DNA from: Candidatus Zixiibacteriota bacterium
GTDB taxonomy: Bacteria > Zixibacteria > MSB-5A5 > GN15 > PGXB01
DNA length: 64,000 nt
Assembly: GCA_016933695.1 (NCBI GenBank)
Contig: JAFGAL010000002.1
Location: 62,001-126,000 of the forward strand
Reading direction: 5' to 3'
Shown: one piece after another, positions 26,374 to 35,624 of the stretch
How the letters are laid out: each line of letters starts with the position of its first letter
How positions within the stretch are numbered: the first letter of the stretch is position 1
Notes under the pieces: model-generated
Seen by the model: the letters and a program-made list of their open reading frames with translations, nothing else
Database searches by the model: none
What the model was told of the DNA's origin: nothing
Translations under genes and position numbers: made by a program

Positions 26374-27672
26374 TTACGGACCGGTGTCGGCCAGATCATC
26401 CTCAACGATGGTCGGAGTAACAAAGATAACCAGGTCCCGGTTTTCGGTCGAGGTCTTGGTGTAGCTGAACAGGGCGCCCAGAATCGGGATATCCATCAGA
26501 ATCGGGACCCCGACTCGCAATTCCAGTTCGTCCTGTGTCGTCAGCCCGCCGATCACCGCGGTCTGACCGTTATTGACAACCACGTTGGTTTCGGCATTAT
26601 TGGTGTTAATGATCGTTCCGGCCGCATCCGGCTCAAGCGAACTGCGTTCCGGATACAGGTGCATTAGAATTTTATTGTCCGCCGTGATATGCGGTGTCAC
26701 GCGGAGGATCGTGCCAACCTCTTCGAATTCGGTCACGACGTTGCCGGCTTCGTCAAACTGCGTCACCGGAACCTTCTGCCCCATTTGAATGCGGGCTTCC
26801 TTGTTGTCGATTGTCGTAATTTCCGGATGCGCGATGATTTTACCCTTGCTACTACTGAGGATATTCGAGATCGTCGCGTTCAGATCCCAGCCACGTGTGG
26901 TCGCGATTCCGACCGAGTACGTCAGGAAGTCGTCACTGACGCGATTACCATCCTGCGTGCCGGTTTGCGTGATTGACCGACTCTCGTTCGGCACGTAACT
27001 GCCGGTCGCCGTCCAGTTGACGCCCATTTCGAACGCATCACCGGTGGAGATTTCGAGAATCTGGGTCGAAATCTTGATCTGCTTGGCCGGGCGGTCGAGT
27101 TCCTTGATGAAATCAACGACTCGATCCATGTTTTCCGGGACTTCCTGGAGAATCAGCACGTTGGTGCGCTCATCGGTTTCAGCCTTGCCGCGTTCGGTCA
27201 TAAGTGACTTGACCGAGGTCACGATTTCGGAGGCCGCGGTATTGGCCAGCCGGACAATTTTGATATCCAGCGGCGCCAGGCTTTGTCGTTCGACATGGTG
27301 CCGTTCGATTTCGGTCTGTTCTTTACGGAATTCCTCGGCGGGCAGGATTCGAATGAAATCGTCCTCCTCAAACACCACCGCCAGACCGTACGTACTGCCG
27401 ATAATTTTCAGCGCCTGGTCCCACATGACATTGCGCAGATTGATGGTGACCGATCCCTGGACATTGGGCGCCACCACCACGTTCACCTGACCGTAATCGG
27501 CCAGAAAACGGATGACCGACCGAATATCGGCCGACTGGAAAGTCAGGTTTTCAATCGCCACGGACGGATCACTGGTGGGCTGTGCGTGTGCGAATTCGCC
27601 CGCCATGGTCCCGATCATCAGGATCAGGAACAGAGCCGGAACAAGATACCTGTTACGTTTCATATCTTTCAT
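26374..27672 (-). CDS. pilQ: Type IV pilus secretin PilQ (short form)
   Basis: 432 residues: signal peptide (about 1-30), an STN/N0 domain (TFQSADIRSVIRFLADYGQ near 44-62, then NLRNVMWDQALKII), an N1-type secretin repeat (about 140-205), and the secretin channel domain with AHPEITTIDNKEARI near 280 and VPILMDIPILGALF near 395-408. It forms the outer-membrane pore for pili. Typical PilQ proteins are 650-900 residues and carry AMIN domains in front; this one lacks them, and an AMIN domain sits on the neighbouring PilP instead. GGAAGG precedes the ATG. Confidence 0.93.
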   Translation of the reverse strand: MKDMKRNRYLVPALFLILMIGTMAGEFAHAQPTSDPSVAIENLTFQSADIRSVIRFLADYGQVNVVVAPNVQGSVTINLRNVMWDQALKIIGSTYGLAVVFEEDDFIRILPAEEFRKEQTEIERHHVERQSLAPLDIKIVRLANTAASEIVTSVKSLMTERGKAETDERTNVLILQEVPENMDRVVDFIKELDRPAKQIKISTQILEISTGDAFEMGVNWTATGSYVPNESRSITQTGTQDGNRVSDDFLTYSVGIATTRGWDLNATISNILSSSKGKIIAHPEITTIDNKEARIQMGQKVPVTQFDEAGNVVTEFEEVGTILRVTPHITADNKILMHLYPERSSLEPDAAGTIINTNNAETNVVVNNGQTAVIGGLTTQDELELRVGVPILMDIPILGALFSYTKTSTENRDLVIFVTPTIVEDDLADTGP

Positions 27673-27690
27673 ATACCTTCCTGCCTTTCC

Positions 27691-29199
27691 TTATTCATCG
27701 CCAAGGTCCAACGCCACCGTTCGACTCCAGCCGTATTCAAACAGCTGGAAATAGGCGCGATTGGGATCTATACGTGAGACATACCCTTTTTTCACTTTAT
27801 CACCCTGTTTCAGGATGTAGCCATATCCGTCCAAATCCTCGAGCAGGGCCCGATTTTTGCCCGACTCCGATTCGAGCACACCCACCAGCCGCAGGGTTTC
27901 CACGTCCGGAGTGCGTTTGTCGATGGGATTGTCGTTCTGTTTGGTGTCGTCGATCAGGGTCTTAAACGGATCGCGGAACGAACCCGCGCCGTATTTAATG
28001 ACCATGCGCGTCGGGAACTCCGCCACGATGGTGCCCTTCAGTTTGGCCGGCATCACCGGACTGCGGCGGAACCGCGACGTGGACTTTTTCTGATCGGCCT
28101 GGTCATCGGATTCGGTTTTAGCATCGGCAATGACTTCGGATTCGGTGTTCGTGTCATTGGCGGCATCGGAATACGTTTTCTTTTTCTTGGTAAAGGTCTT
28201 ATCCTTAACGCCGTCGGCCGGTTTGTCATTCTGTTCCGGTTCGGCCGGGGCAGTCTTTTTCTCCTCAATCTTGTCCGACTGAGACGGTTCCACGGCGGTG
28301 TCGACCTTCTGCACCGGAGCCGGTTTCATCGTCGGCTTCGATTCGGGTTGGACACTTTTCTGCGGAGCCGGTTCTTCGACCTTGGCCTCGGCAACTTCCA
28401 CCGGAGGCTTGCTCGGCGGATTGGTTACCGTGGGGGGCGGAGTCGCCATCACAACCGGTTTCCATTGGGCCATCTCTGCCTCCCACGGACGGGATTGTTC
28501 GGCCTGGTAAAAGGACGCCGTTTTGGGTTGCATGATTTCCGGTATCGGTTTGGACACGGCAACGGTCGGATTCTGCGACGGCGCCGGACTCGGTTCCTCG
28601 GTCGGCTTCTGGGCTGTTTCCGGTATCGGCTCCGGCTTGACAACCGGCTTCACCTTAGGAGTCGCAACTCGTTCCGAAACAGAAGATTGGTCCGAAGTCG
28701 GTTTCACCGCGACAGCCTTGTTTTCGGTTGTCGACGACGGCTTGGATGGGCCCGGCTTGCTGACGGGGCTACTGCACCAGTCGGCAAACGCGCCTGCGGT
28801 TTTATCCGGCATATATATGTATAACCAGTTGCCTTCTTTTTCAATGCGATATGCCGCTTCCAGATTCAGATCCAGCACCAGACGCACCACCTTCTCGGGG
28901 GTAACCGCATACTGACTGGTCCGAATGGCGGTAATCACCGATTTGGGCAGGTCATAAAACGACTTCTGCCCCAGTTTGTGTACGGCCGGAAAAATATCCA
29001 CCACCACACGAAACGGCTTGCCGTCTTTGGCTTCTTCCAGCTGATGAGAATACTGGAACACCCCTTCGGCCTCAACCTTGAACACCGTCTCACCATCGGC
29101 ATGGGTCACCCAGATCGTTTGGATATCGGCATCGGCCACAGCGGAGGTGATGACACATCCCACGATTAGAACCGCGAATAGCATTGCTTTTCTTATCAT
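27691..29199 (-). CDS. pilP: PilP-like pilus assembly protein with N-terminal AMIN domain
   Basis: 502 residues. After a signal peptide (about 1-22) comes an AMIN-type beta domain (about 25-130: FRVVVDIFPAVHKLG, then VVRLVLDLNLEAAYRIEKEG). Next is a Pro/Lys/Glu-rich low-complexity linker of some 240 residues, and finally a PilP domain (about 395-500: FRDPFKTLIDD, LRLVGVLESE, GYILKQGDKVKKGYV). PilP normally is a 170-residue lipoprotein linking PilNO to PilQ. Here it is about three times longer and carries the AMIN module. The ATG at 29199 was picked after the AGGAGG overlapping the pilO stop; a GTG 6 or 12 nt upstream is possible. Confidence 0.85.
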   Translation of the reverse strand: MIRKAMLFAVLIVGCVITSAVADADIQTIWVTHADGETVFKVEAEGVFQYSHQLEEAKDGKPFRVVVDIFPAVHKLGQKSFYDLPKSVITAIRTSQYAVTPEKVVRLVLDLNLEAAYRIEKEGNWLYIYMPDKTAGAFADWCSSPVSKPGPSKPSSTTENKAVAVKPTSDQSSVSERVATPKVKPVVKPEPIPETAQKPTEEPSPAPSQNPTVAVSKPIPEIMQPKTASFYQAEQSRPWEAEMAQWKPVVMATPPPTVTNPPSKPPVEVAEAKVEEPAPQKSVQPESKPTMKPAPVQKVDTAVEPSQSDKIEEKKTAPAEPEQNDKPADGVKDKTFTKKKKTYSDAANDTNTESEVIADAKTESDDQADQKKSTSRFRRSPVMPAKLKGTIVAEFPTRMVIKYGAGSFRDPFKTLIDDTKQNDNPIDKRTPDVETLRLVGVLESESGKNRALLEDLDGYGYILKQGDKVKKGYVSRIDPNRAYFQLFEYGWSRTVALDLGDE

Positions 29200-29214
29200 G
29201 ATCACATCCACCTC

Positions 29215-29829
29215 CTATAAGGTCAATTGCTGAAGTCTCTCCTCCGTCTTGACGAAGTAGGTGGAGAGCACGAAGTTCGCGGTCATGGTCGGCTTGGCGG
29301 CGAAACTGTTGCCTTCCTCCTCGCCCCCGCCGCCGATATTGGCGGCCGATGTCGAGTTGATTTCCAACTCTGAGACATTGGCGATAAAGGGGAAGTTGGC
29401 CACGTAGCCGATGAATTTGCCGAAGTCATGATAGGTGCCGGTCATGACGATATTGAATTTCGCCACATTATAGAAACTTTCCGGCATGATATCCTGTGGT
29501 TCGATTTTGGTTATCTTGGTCCCGGTCAGCGACGACGCGGTATGCAACTGCACCAGAAACGACGGGATCTGCTTGACTTCCGGAAGCAGCATTTCGATTT
29601 CCTGGTAGCGTGTCAGCAGTTCTTCGTACTCGATCTTAAGCGCTTCCAGCGATTTCGATTTCATTTCGACGTTTTTCAGGTTGGTGATCATCGTCGAATA
29701 CTCGTTCGTCAGCTGATTCAACTGATTGTCGTATTTGGTGTAGACGCGGGTGTACCAGAAGTACACGATAACGACAAAGGCAACCACGCCCATCATGATT
29801 TTCTGAATTTTGGGATCTCTGAAATCCAT
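29215..29829 (-). CDS. pilO: Type IV pilus inner-membrane platform protein PilO
   Basis: 204 residues: one membrane helix near the N-terminus (about 11-27), a coiled coil (about 35-85) and a ferredoxin-like C-terminal domain (LPEVKQIPSFLVQLHTASSLTGT region near 80-102, FNIVMTGTYHDFGKFIGYVANF near 124-145; key GTYHDF). It pairs with PilN to align the motor with the secretin. The last 40 residues contain a Gly/Glu insertion. pilP starts just downstream with its ribosome site overlapping this stop. Confidence 0.92.
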   Translation of the reverse strand: MDFRDPKIQKIMMGVVAFVVIVYFWYTRVYTKYDNQLNQLTNEYSTMITNLKNVEMKSKSLEALKIEYEELLTRYQEIEMLLPEVKQIPSFLVQLHTASSLTGTKITKIEPQDIMPESFYNVAKFNIVMTGTYHDFGKFIGYVANFPFIANVSELEINSTSAANIGGGGEEEGNSFAAKPTMTANFVLSTYFVKTEERLQQLTL

Positions 29830-29844
29830 GGCGCCTCTCTTATC

Positions 29845-30522
29845 TTATGAACCACTTGAGCCGTCTTGTTGCAGTGCCACCAGCTTTTCCAACTCCTCGT
29901 CGGAAAGGAAGTGCACGTCACAGCTCAATTGGAAGTTGTATGCTTTCTGTTTGCCGAATTCCACCTGTTCGGTATTGACCAGGTCGACCTCGTCGAAGTA
30001 GTTCGAGCGCATCATCTTGATCATAAACGATGCCAGCGCATTCAGCGTGAACGTAAAGCCCTCGATTTTGAGGTGGCGGGTCGCCGGTTCGGTACTGGCC
30101 ACGACCTGCTGGGTCGTATCCTTCGATTTGACGGCGGCCGTCTTGACTTCGCCGAAATACGACAACCAGACAAAATCGGGAACGTTCCGCGACATATCTT
30201 CAAGAATTCTCACCCAGGCACTGCGGTTGCGATCGAGCCGCTCCACGGCTTCCATGCGGTTGGTCAGTTTGGCCTTGATATCCATCAGGGCATCAACCAG
30301 TTGAATATCCTTCTGCAACTGCATCGTGCGAGCGCGGGCGATTTCCATCTGCCCTTTCAGTTCGCTGATCTGATGCATCTGATACAAGGTGACCGCACCG
30401 ATCATCAAAAGGAAACCGGCCGCCGCGATAATCGCGTAGGTTCCGTGCTTGCCGATCGCGAATCCGCCGCCACGTTTTTTAAACTGCTTCGGGAGAAGGT
30501 TTATTTCTATCATCATGGTCAT
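29845..30522 (-). CDS. pilN: Type IV pilus assembly protein PilN
   Basis: 225 residues. The cytoplasmic N-terminus MIEINLLPKQFKKR is the PilM-binding motif shared by all PilN proteins (INLLP), followed by a membrane helix (about 29-50), a coiled coil (about 52-90) and a ferredoxin-like periplasmic domain. Two further in-frame ATG codons lie 6 and 9 nt inside the chosen start; GTGAGG overlapping the pilM stop is the probable ribosome site. Gap to pilM is 4 nt. Confidence 0.93.
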   Translation of the reverse strand: MTMMIEINLLPKQFKKRGGGFAIGKHGTYAIIAAAGFLLMIGAVTLYQMHQISELKGQMEIARARTMQLQKDIQLVDALMDIKAKLTNRMEAVERLDRNRSAWVRILEDMSRNVPDFVWLSYFGEVKTAAVKSKDTTQQVVASTEPATRHLKIEGFTFTLNALASFMIKMMRSNYFDEVDLVNTEQVEFGKQKAYNFQLSCDVHFLSDEELEKLVALQQDGSSGS

Positions 30523-30526
30523 GGCG

Positions 30527-31579
30527 CTACCTCACCTTCCTCATGGCCAGTCCAACCGGCACCGTCAGTAGCGGGGCGATCTTCTCCGGCTCCAGGTACT
30601 GGAACATCTCGGGATCGTAGTCGATATTGCGCAGAGGATTGAGAATTTCCAGCGGAATGCCCAGCTTCGACTGCAGGTATTCCGGAAGGTACGGGGTCAA
30701 GGCCCCACCGCCCGAAAGGACCATCCAGTCGATCTTGTCCACTTTGGCCTGTGTCTTGAAATAGGAAAACGCCAGTTCCATCCCGGAGATCATCTCATCG
30801 GTTGCGGAGACCACCGTGGCCTTTAGCATATCCTGGTCGATTGAATCCTCCATCTCGCCCTTGATCGCTTTGGTTGCCAGTTCCGCGTTGAGCCGGAATT
30901 CTTTCTGAATGGCATTGTAAATCTCGCGGGTGCCGGCGGCGATGTCACGAGTTGAATGATACACGCCGTCATACAAGTACAGAACGTTGGTAACGTCGTA
31001 ACCGATATTGACCAGTACCGTCGTGCGCTCCGGATCGATATCGTAGTTGTGCGCGTAGGCATTCAGCGTGGCAAAGGCGTCGACGTCGACCACGACCGGT
31101 TGCAGGCCGGTGTCGACCACCAGATCGATAAAGGAGTTTAAAAACTCATTGCGCGCCGCCACCAGAAGGATCTCCTGCTTGCGGGTCTCTTCATCAATCC
31201 GGATGACATGATGATTCATGGTAACATCTTCAACATCAAACGGGGAGCGTTGCTCCGCCTCGAACAGAATGGCTTGTTCCGCCTCCGAACCCGTCTTTTT
31301 GTCGATAGTGAACTTGTCGGTAATCACACCGTATCCGGAGATGGAAACCACAACATCCTTGATTTTCGGATCAATCTGATCGATCAATGATTGAATGTTG
31401 AAGATGACGGCTTCACGATCCTTGACCTCATCGGCAACAATCGCTTCAGGCGGCAGTTCCCGTATTCCCAGGGCACTGACCTCATAGCCTGTTTTATTCC
31501 GATCAAGCTTGACCAGCTTGATTGAATTGGCTCCGATATCCAGTCCGACCGTGCTTTTACTCCGCTTGGAAAGTATCAT
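30527..31579 (-). CDS. pilM: Type IV pilus assembly protein PilM
   Basis: 350 residues of the actin-like FtsA/PilM fold: STVGLDIGANSIKLVKL at about 9-25 (phosphate-binding loop), VNIGYDVTNVLYLYDG near 190-205 and WMVLSGGGALTPYLPEYL near 280-297. It sits on the cytoplasmic face and binds the PilN N-terminus, joining motor ATPases to the assembly platform. First gene of the pilMNOPQ operon; a 190-nt leader region upstream has an AT-rich stretch but no convincing promoter I can name. The PilB/PilT motors and PilC are not in this window. Confidence 0.95.
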   Translation of the reverse strand: MILSKRSKSTVGLDIGANSIKLVKLDRNKTGYEVSALGIRELPPEAIVADEVKDREAVIFNIQSLIDQIDPKIKDVVVSISGYGVITDKFTIDKKTGSEAEQAILFEAEQRSPFDVEDVTMNHHVIRIDEETRKQEILLVAARNEFLNSFIDLVVDTGLQPVVVDVDAFATLNAYAHNYDIDPERTTVLVNIGYDVTNVLYLYDGVYHSTRDIAAGTREIYNAIQKEFRLNAELATKAIKGEMEDSIDQDMLKATVVSATDEMISGMELAFSYFKTQAKVDKIDWMVLSGGGALTPYLPEYLQSKLGIPLEILNPLRNIDYDPEMFQYLEPEKIAPLLTVPVGLAMRKVR

Positions 31580-31769
31580 ATGGCGTCTCTTTGACTAAGG
31601 CTTTTCTTTCAATCTTATTAACTTATCGACATATATGTAACAAAATTAACCGTTATAACTCCTGTCGCCGCAACCACTCCTAAGCGCAACGGCCCGGAAG
31701 AGTTGCATAGTCTGTTAGGTTATCGGTTGTTTCGGTCAACTTATTTACTGTCAAAAAGGCTTTTCATAC

Positions 31770-31803
31770 AAAAAAAACCCCCCATCGTGAAGACGGGGGA
31801 TCT
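31770..31803 (-). terminator. Intrinsic terminator after the pseudopilin gene
   Basis: On the minus strand CCCCCGTC pairs with GATGGGGG across a short loop and is followed by eight T residues. It lies 46 nt after the stop of the pseudopilin gene and separates it from pilM. Confidence 0.85.
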
Positions 31804-31848
31804 TACCGGAGGATGAGAAAGAGGGAGCTTTTACGCCGCCCACAGAAC

Positions 31849-32379
31849 CTAATACTGCTCCATGGCTTCTACAGCCGAATTTGTGATATACATCACTTTG
31901 GACCGGCCGGTGGACGCCAAAACGTTTACGCGACTGTCACTTGCCTCTTTAATAGACTCAAAATGCAAATCCACGTCGCCCGATGATGATGCCGAGCCGT
32001 TGGGTTGGAAGACCACCGCCGAATTGGGAAACGTCGTACTGCAATCCGAAAAGCCGACAAGCAGGGTATCCGCCGTTATGACCGAATCCGAGCCGGCTTC
32101 ATAGGTGTTCGAGCCGATATTGGTCGAGTCACGAAACATCGTGATGGTGTTGGCGCCAAAGTCAAACACCACGCCATAAGGCGCCTTTTCCGCGATGGCA
32201 TTGGACCGGGCGGTGCGAAGCATTGAGACCAGATTTTTGGTCTGACTGCGGAATTTAATCCGATCAATGGCTCGGTCGAAATGAGGGGTTGCCATCGCCG
32301 CCACAATACCGATGATAACCACCGTGGCCATCAACTCTACCAGGGTAATACCCCGCCGGGATGTTAGTTTTGCCATCAT
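31849..32379 (-). CDS. FimT/GspH-like type IV pseudopilin
   Basis: 176 residues with a class III signal: short basic leader ending RRG, then ITLVELMATVVIIGIVAAMATP, where the invariant Glu is at mature position 5. A GspH/FimT-like domain follows (DRIKFRSQTKNLVSMLRTARSNAIAEK region, key ARSNAI, typical of minor pilins). Such proteins prime pilus assembly. The frame runs far upstream, but the leader length fixes the start at MMAKLTSRRG, with GGATGGG in front. It is upstream of pilM but has its own terminator, so it is not in the same transcript. Confidence 0.88.
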   Translation of the reverse strand: MMAKLTSRRGITLVELMATVVIIGIVAAMATPHFDRAIDRIKFRSQTKNLVSMLRTARSNAIAEKAPYGVVFDFGANTITMFRDSTNIGSNTYEAGSDSVITADTLLVGFSDCSTTFPNSAVVFQPNGSASSSGDVDLHFESIKEASDSRVNVLASTGRSKVMYITNSAVEAMEQY

Positions 32380-32695
32380 ATATTCATACCCATCCGTTAT
32401 GGTTTTCTCTTTCTGCCGGATGAACTTGCATATAAAATGCCTGCCGCCCCAAAAAAACCATCGCACGCCCCCTATTATGTATAAGCCGCTATATTGCATT
32501 GCATTACAAACATAAAGATGACAAAATCCGCCCATCGGAAACCCTGACCTGTTTCATTTTTGTTACGGAAATATGGGAAATACCCTATATTTATAAGTGG
32601 TTGCCCCACTGAACCGAATGAGACAACCGGACGTTACTATATATTGATTTGGAACCGCCTCAAACATGCCCCGCACTTGCCGAGAAAGGAATAAT
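32380..32695. other. Intergenic region between divergent pseudopilin and protease genes
   Basis: 316 bases between two divergent starts, so both promoters must lie here. I see -10-like boxes (TATACA near 32480 on the minus strand; TATATT near 32640 on the plus strand) but no matching -35 boxes, and a small ATTGC direct repeat near 32500. No gene or RNA recognised. Confidence 0.4.
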
Positions 32696-35017
32696 ATGAA
32701 ATATGTGTTTAGCATCGGTGCCCTCTTCATCATAATGTTGAATGTCCCCAGCCTGACATGGGGAGATACTCCCGCCAGCCTGACTGCCGAACCGCTGGTT
32801 CTGGAAAAACCGCAATATGTCATCTCCGAAAAAGCCTCCGCCTGGTTTGCCGGGAAATCCGACCGACCGTTCAAAGTCTGGGTTTTCTTTACTGACAAGG
32901 GGGTATTCAATGGCGACGACTTTGCCCGTGCCGTCGGCCGGGTTACGCTTTCCGATCATGTCGCCAAACGCCGCGCCAAAAACGGCATTGACGAGATCGT
33001 TTTTGCCGATCTGCCGGTCGCATCGACCTATACGGCGAAGATTGTCGATCTCGGCGCGGAATTGAGACGAGTCTCGCGCTGGCTGAATGCGGCCAGTTTT
33101 ATTGTCACCAATGAACAGCTCGACGCCATTGCGGCTTTGCCGTTCGTACATCATATCGACCCGGTGGCGACATTCAGTCGGGTGGAAATCCCGAACCTTG
33201 CGCCTGAAGAAAGCATTCCCGAGTTTCAGGAATCAAAGGTGGACGCCCTCAATTACGGACCGGCCTTTGCCCAGATGAACATGATCAAGGTTCCCCCCAT
33301 GCATGAGTTGGGGTATGACGGCGAGGGGGTGATTCTGGCGATGCTTGACACGGGATTTCGCAAGTCGCATTACGCCTTCCAGAAGGCGTATTCCGAGGGA
33401 CGGGTTCTGGCGGAATATGACTTTATTTTCGATGATGGCGATACGCAAAACGAAGAGGAGGACAATGCCTCCCAGCATAATCACGGCACATATATCTGGT
33501 CGACTTCGGCCGGGTACGCGCCCGGAGCGGTGATCGGTCCGGCATACGGGGCAACGTTCATTCTGGCCAAAACCGAGGACGTGCGCAGTGAACAGCCGAT
33601 CGAGGAGGACAACTGGGCGGCGGCGATGGAATGGGCCGACTCGCTCGGTGCGGATGTGATCACCTCATCGCTGGGATATTCCGACTGGTATTTTTATTCT
33701 GATTTCGATGGCCAAACCGCAACCATCACGATCGCGGCCAACACCGCCACCGCACTCGGTATCGTGGTGTGCAATTCGATGGGCAATGAGGGGACTCTGG
33801 GATTCGGTTCCCTGACCGCTCCCGCCGATGCGTTCGAGATTCTTGCCGTCGGTGCGGTCGACGCCAGCAAGATTATCGCTAGTTTCTCATCGCGCGGCCC
33901 CACCTATGACGGCCGGCTCAAACCGGAAGTGTGCGCGATGGGTGTCAGTACCCGATGCGCCACCGCGACGGCCGACAACACCTACGGTTATATCAACGGC
34001 ACATCGCTGTCCACGCCGCTGGTCGCGGGAGCCGCGACACTGCTTTTACAGGCGCATCCCGAATACACGACGCAACAGGTCCGGCGGGCTTTGATGCTTA
34101 CCGCCGACAACGCCGCCACTCCCGACAGCACTTACGGCTGGGGGATTATCAATCTCGTCGATGCCTATAACTGGGGAGCCAACTTCACCGCGGATACGCT
34201 GTATGCCTATGACAGCCTGACCGTGCAGTTCACCGACAGTTCGCTGGCCTCGGCGGCCAATCATGTCTGGTATTTCGGCGACGGAGCGTCATCGACCGAC
34301 ATTAATCCCGTGCATACCTACACTGATGCGGGGAGTTTCGATGTCACGCTGGTTATCGACTCCGACGAAGGACAACTGCAACGGGTTAAACACAATCTTA
34401 TCAGTGTTTTCGCCGACACCCTGACACTCGTGTCGGATGCCGGATTCGCCGGGTACACGGCATCGTTGCCTGCAACGCTGTCAAGCAGTCAGGAGCTGAT
34501 TTCGATCACACTCCCGTTGAAATACTCCGGATTTCCCGTTGCGTCTTTCGATTCGGTGCGTATCAGCGGGCGTGCAGTCGGCCTGTTTGATACAGTTACG
34601 GAATTGTATCGCGATGACAATTCGCATGAACTGGCGGTGCACCTGAGCGGAACGGAATTACTGACTCCCGGAGTCGGAGAAATCGCGCGATTGTATTTCA
34701 CCCTGGACAGTTTGGCGCTCTCCGGCGACAGCGGGAAGGTCTGGGTAGATCAGGTTAATGGCTACGACATTACGCTGACAAGCGCGGCCCATGACTATGT
34801 CCCGGTCGTCCATGATGCCAATGTTATCACACAGGACGTGCTTCGCGGCGACGCCAACAACTCCGGCACGATTAACCTGCTCGATATTCTGTGGTTGATT
34901 GATTTTGTCTATCAGGACGGTCCCGCGCCATTTAACCTGGAAAGCGGTGACTACAACGCCGACGGCGAGATCAACCTGCTCGACATTCTGGATATTATCG
35001 ATATTTTGTATGGTTGA
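32696..35017 (+). CDS. Secreted subtilisin-like (S8) protease with PKD, cohesin-like and dockerin regions
   Basis: 773 residues. Signal peptide about 1-22, pro-domain-like part (about 40-165), then the S8 catalytic domain with Asp in LAMLDTGF near 217, His in QHNHGTYIW near 263, and Ser in NGTSLSTPLVAGAA near 438. After it come a PKD domain (VWYFGDGASSTDINPVHTYT near 530), a beta region of about 135 residues resembling cohesin, and a C-terminal pair of dockerin-like Ca-binding repeats (GDANNSGTINLLDILWLID and GDYNADGEINLLDILDIID). AAAGGA precedes the ATG. Such C-termini are abundant in secreted proteins of Zixibacteria-type genomes. Confidence 0.92.
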   Translation: MKYVFSIGALFIIMLNVPSLTWGDTPASLTAEPLVLEKPQYVISEKASAWFAGKSDRPFKVWVFFTDKGVFNGDDFARAVGRVTLSDHVAKRRAKNGIDEIVFADLPVASTYTAKIVDLGAELRRVSRWLNAASFIVTNEQLDAIAALPFVHHIDPVATFSRVEIPNLAPEESIPEFQESKVDALNYGPAFAQMNMIKVPPMHELGYDGEGVILAMLDTGFRKSHYAFQKAYSEGRVLAEYDFIFDDGDTQNEEEDNASQHNHGTYIWSTSAGYAPGAVIGPAYGATFILAKTEDVRSEQPIEEDNWAAAMEWADSLGADVITSSLGYSDWYFYSDFDGQTATITIAANTATALGIVVCNSMGNEGTLGFGSLTAPADAFEILAVGAVDASKIIASFSSRGPTYDGRLKPEVCAMGVSTRCATATADNTYGYINGTSLSTPLVAGAATLLLQAHPEYTTQQVRRALMLTADNAATPDSTYGWGIINLVDAYNWGANFTADTLYAYDSLTVQFTDSSLASAANHVWYFGDGASSTDINPVHTYTDAGSFDVTLVIDSDEGQLQRVKHNLISVFADTLTLVSDAGFAGYTASLPATLSSSQELISITLPLKYSGFPVASFDSVRISGRAVGLFDTVTELYRDDNSHELAVHLSGTELLTPGVGEIARLYFTLDSLALSGDSGKVWVDQVNGYDITLTSAAHDYVPVVHDANVITQDVLRGDANNSGTINLLDILWLIDFVYQDGPAPFNLESGDYNADGEINLLDILDIIDILYG

Positions 35018-35041
35018 TAAATGAATAACAGATGCAAGTTA

Positions 35042-35072
35042 ACGGCCCGCCCTGACGGGCCGTCTTTTATTT
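35042..35072 (+). terminator. Terminator after the S8 protease
   Basis: Stem ACGGCCCG/CGGGCCGT with a 6-nt loop followed by CTTTTATTT. Sits between two convergent genes and overlaps the 3' end of ogt. Confidence 0.8.
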
Positions 35073-35582
35073 GGCGTTTTCTTTCTCCAGTTCAAGCAGG
35101 CGTTTTTTCATGCGCAGGCCACCCGCATACCCGCCGAGACCGCCGGCCGCGGTAACTCGATGACACGGAATAATCAACGGAATGCGGTTGTTGGCCATCA
35201 CGGTTCCGACTGCCCGCGCGGCTTTCGGCGAACCGACCGCCTTTGCGATTTCGCCGTAGGTCCTGGTCTTGCCGTACGGAATCGCAACGACTTTGTGAAG
35301 CACTTTCTTTTGAAACGGTGTCCCGTCGATTTCGATCTTAATGGAGAAGGTATTCAGACGTCCCTTGAGATATAAAATCAATTCCTTGGCCGCCCGGGCA
35401 GTGGATGTGTTTGCTTCGCAGATTTGTATCGACTTCCCGGGCAGATTTTTCAACTGTGCTTCAAAGGCTTTTTTGCCTGTTCCTGGAAGACTGACAGCCA
35501 CAACACCACGCTCGCCCATCGCAACCGACATCTCCCCCCAATCCGTTTTGAAGTGCTGAACATAAACCGACTGCTTTTTCAT
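35067..35582 (-). CDS. ogt: Methylated-DNA-[protein]-cysteine S-methyltransferase
   Basis: 171 residues. The suicide-acceptor motif IPCHRV is at about 138-143, preceded by GTVMANNRIPLI and followed by GGLGGYAGGL; GTPFQKKVLHKVVAIPYGKTRTYGEIA-type DNA-binding helix-turn-helix lies near 86-112 (key PYGKTRTYGEIA). It removes alkyl groups from O6-guanine onto its own cysteine. Convergent with the protease gene. No Ada-type N-terminal domain, so it is a stand-alone Ogt. Confidence 0.95.
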   Translation of the reverse strand: MKKQSVYVQHFKTDWGEMSVAMGERGVVAVSLPGTGKKAFEAQLKNLPGKSIQICEANTSTARAAKELILYLKGRLNTFSIKIEIDGTPFQKKVLHKVVAIPYGKTRTYGEIAKAVGSPKAARAVGTVMANNRIPLIIPCHRVTAAGGLGGYAGGLRMKKRLLELEKENAK

Positions 35583-35624
35583 GACTCCACTCCACTTCTA
35601 TTATATATATTTACGAAGATTCCA

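Noticed and set aside
31580-31769. Sigma-54 promoter ahead of pilM
   Set aside because: No GG-N10-GC match was found in either strand of the leader region.
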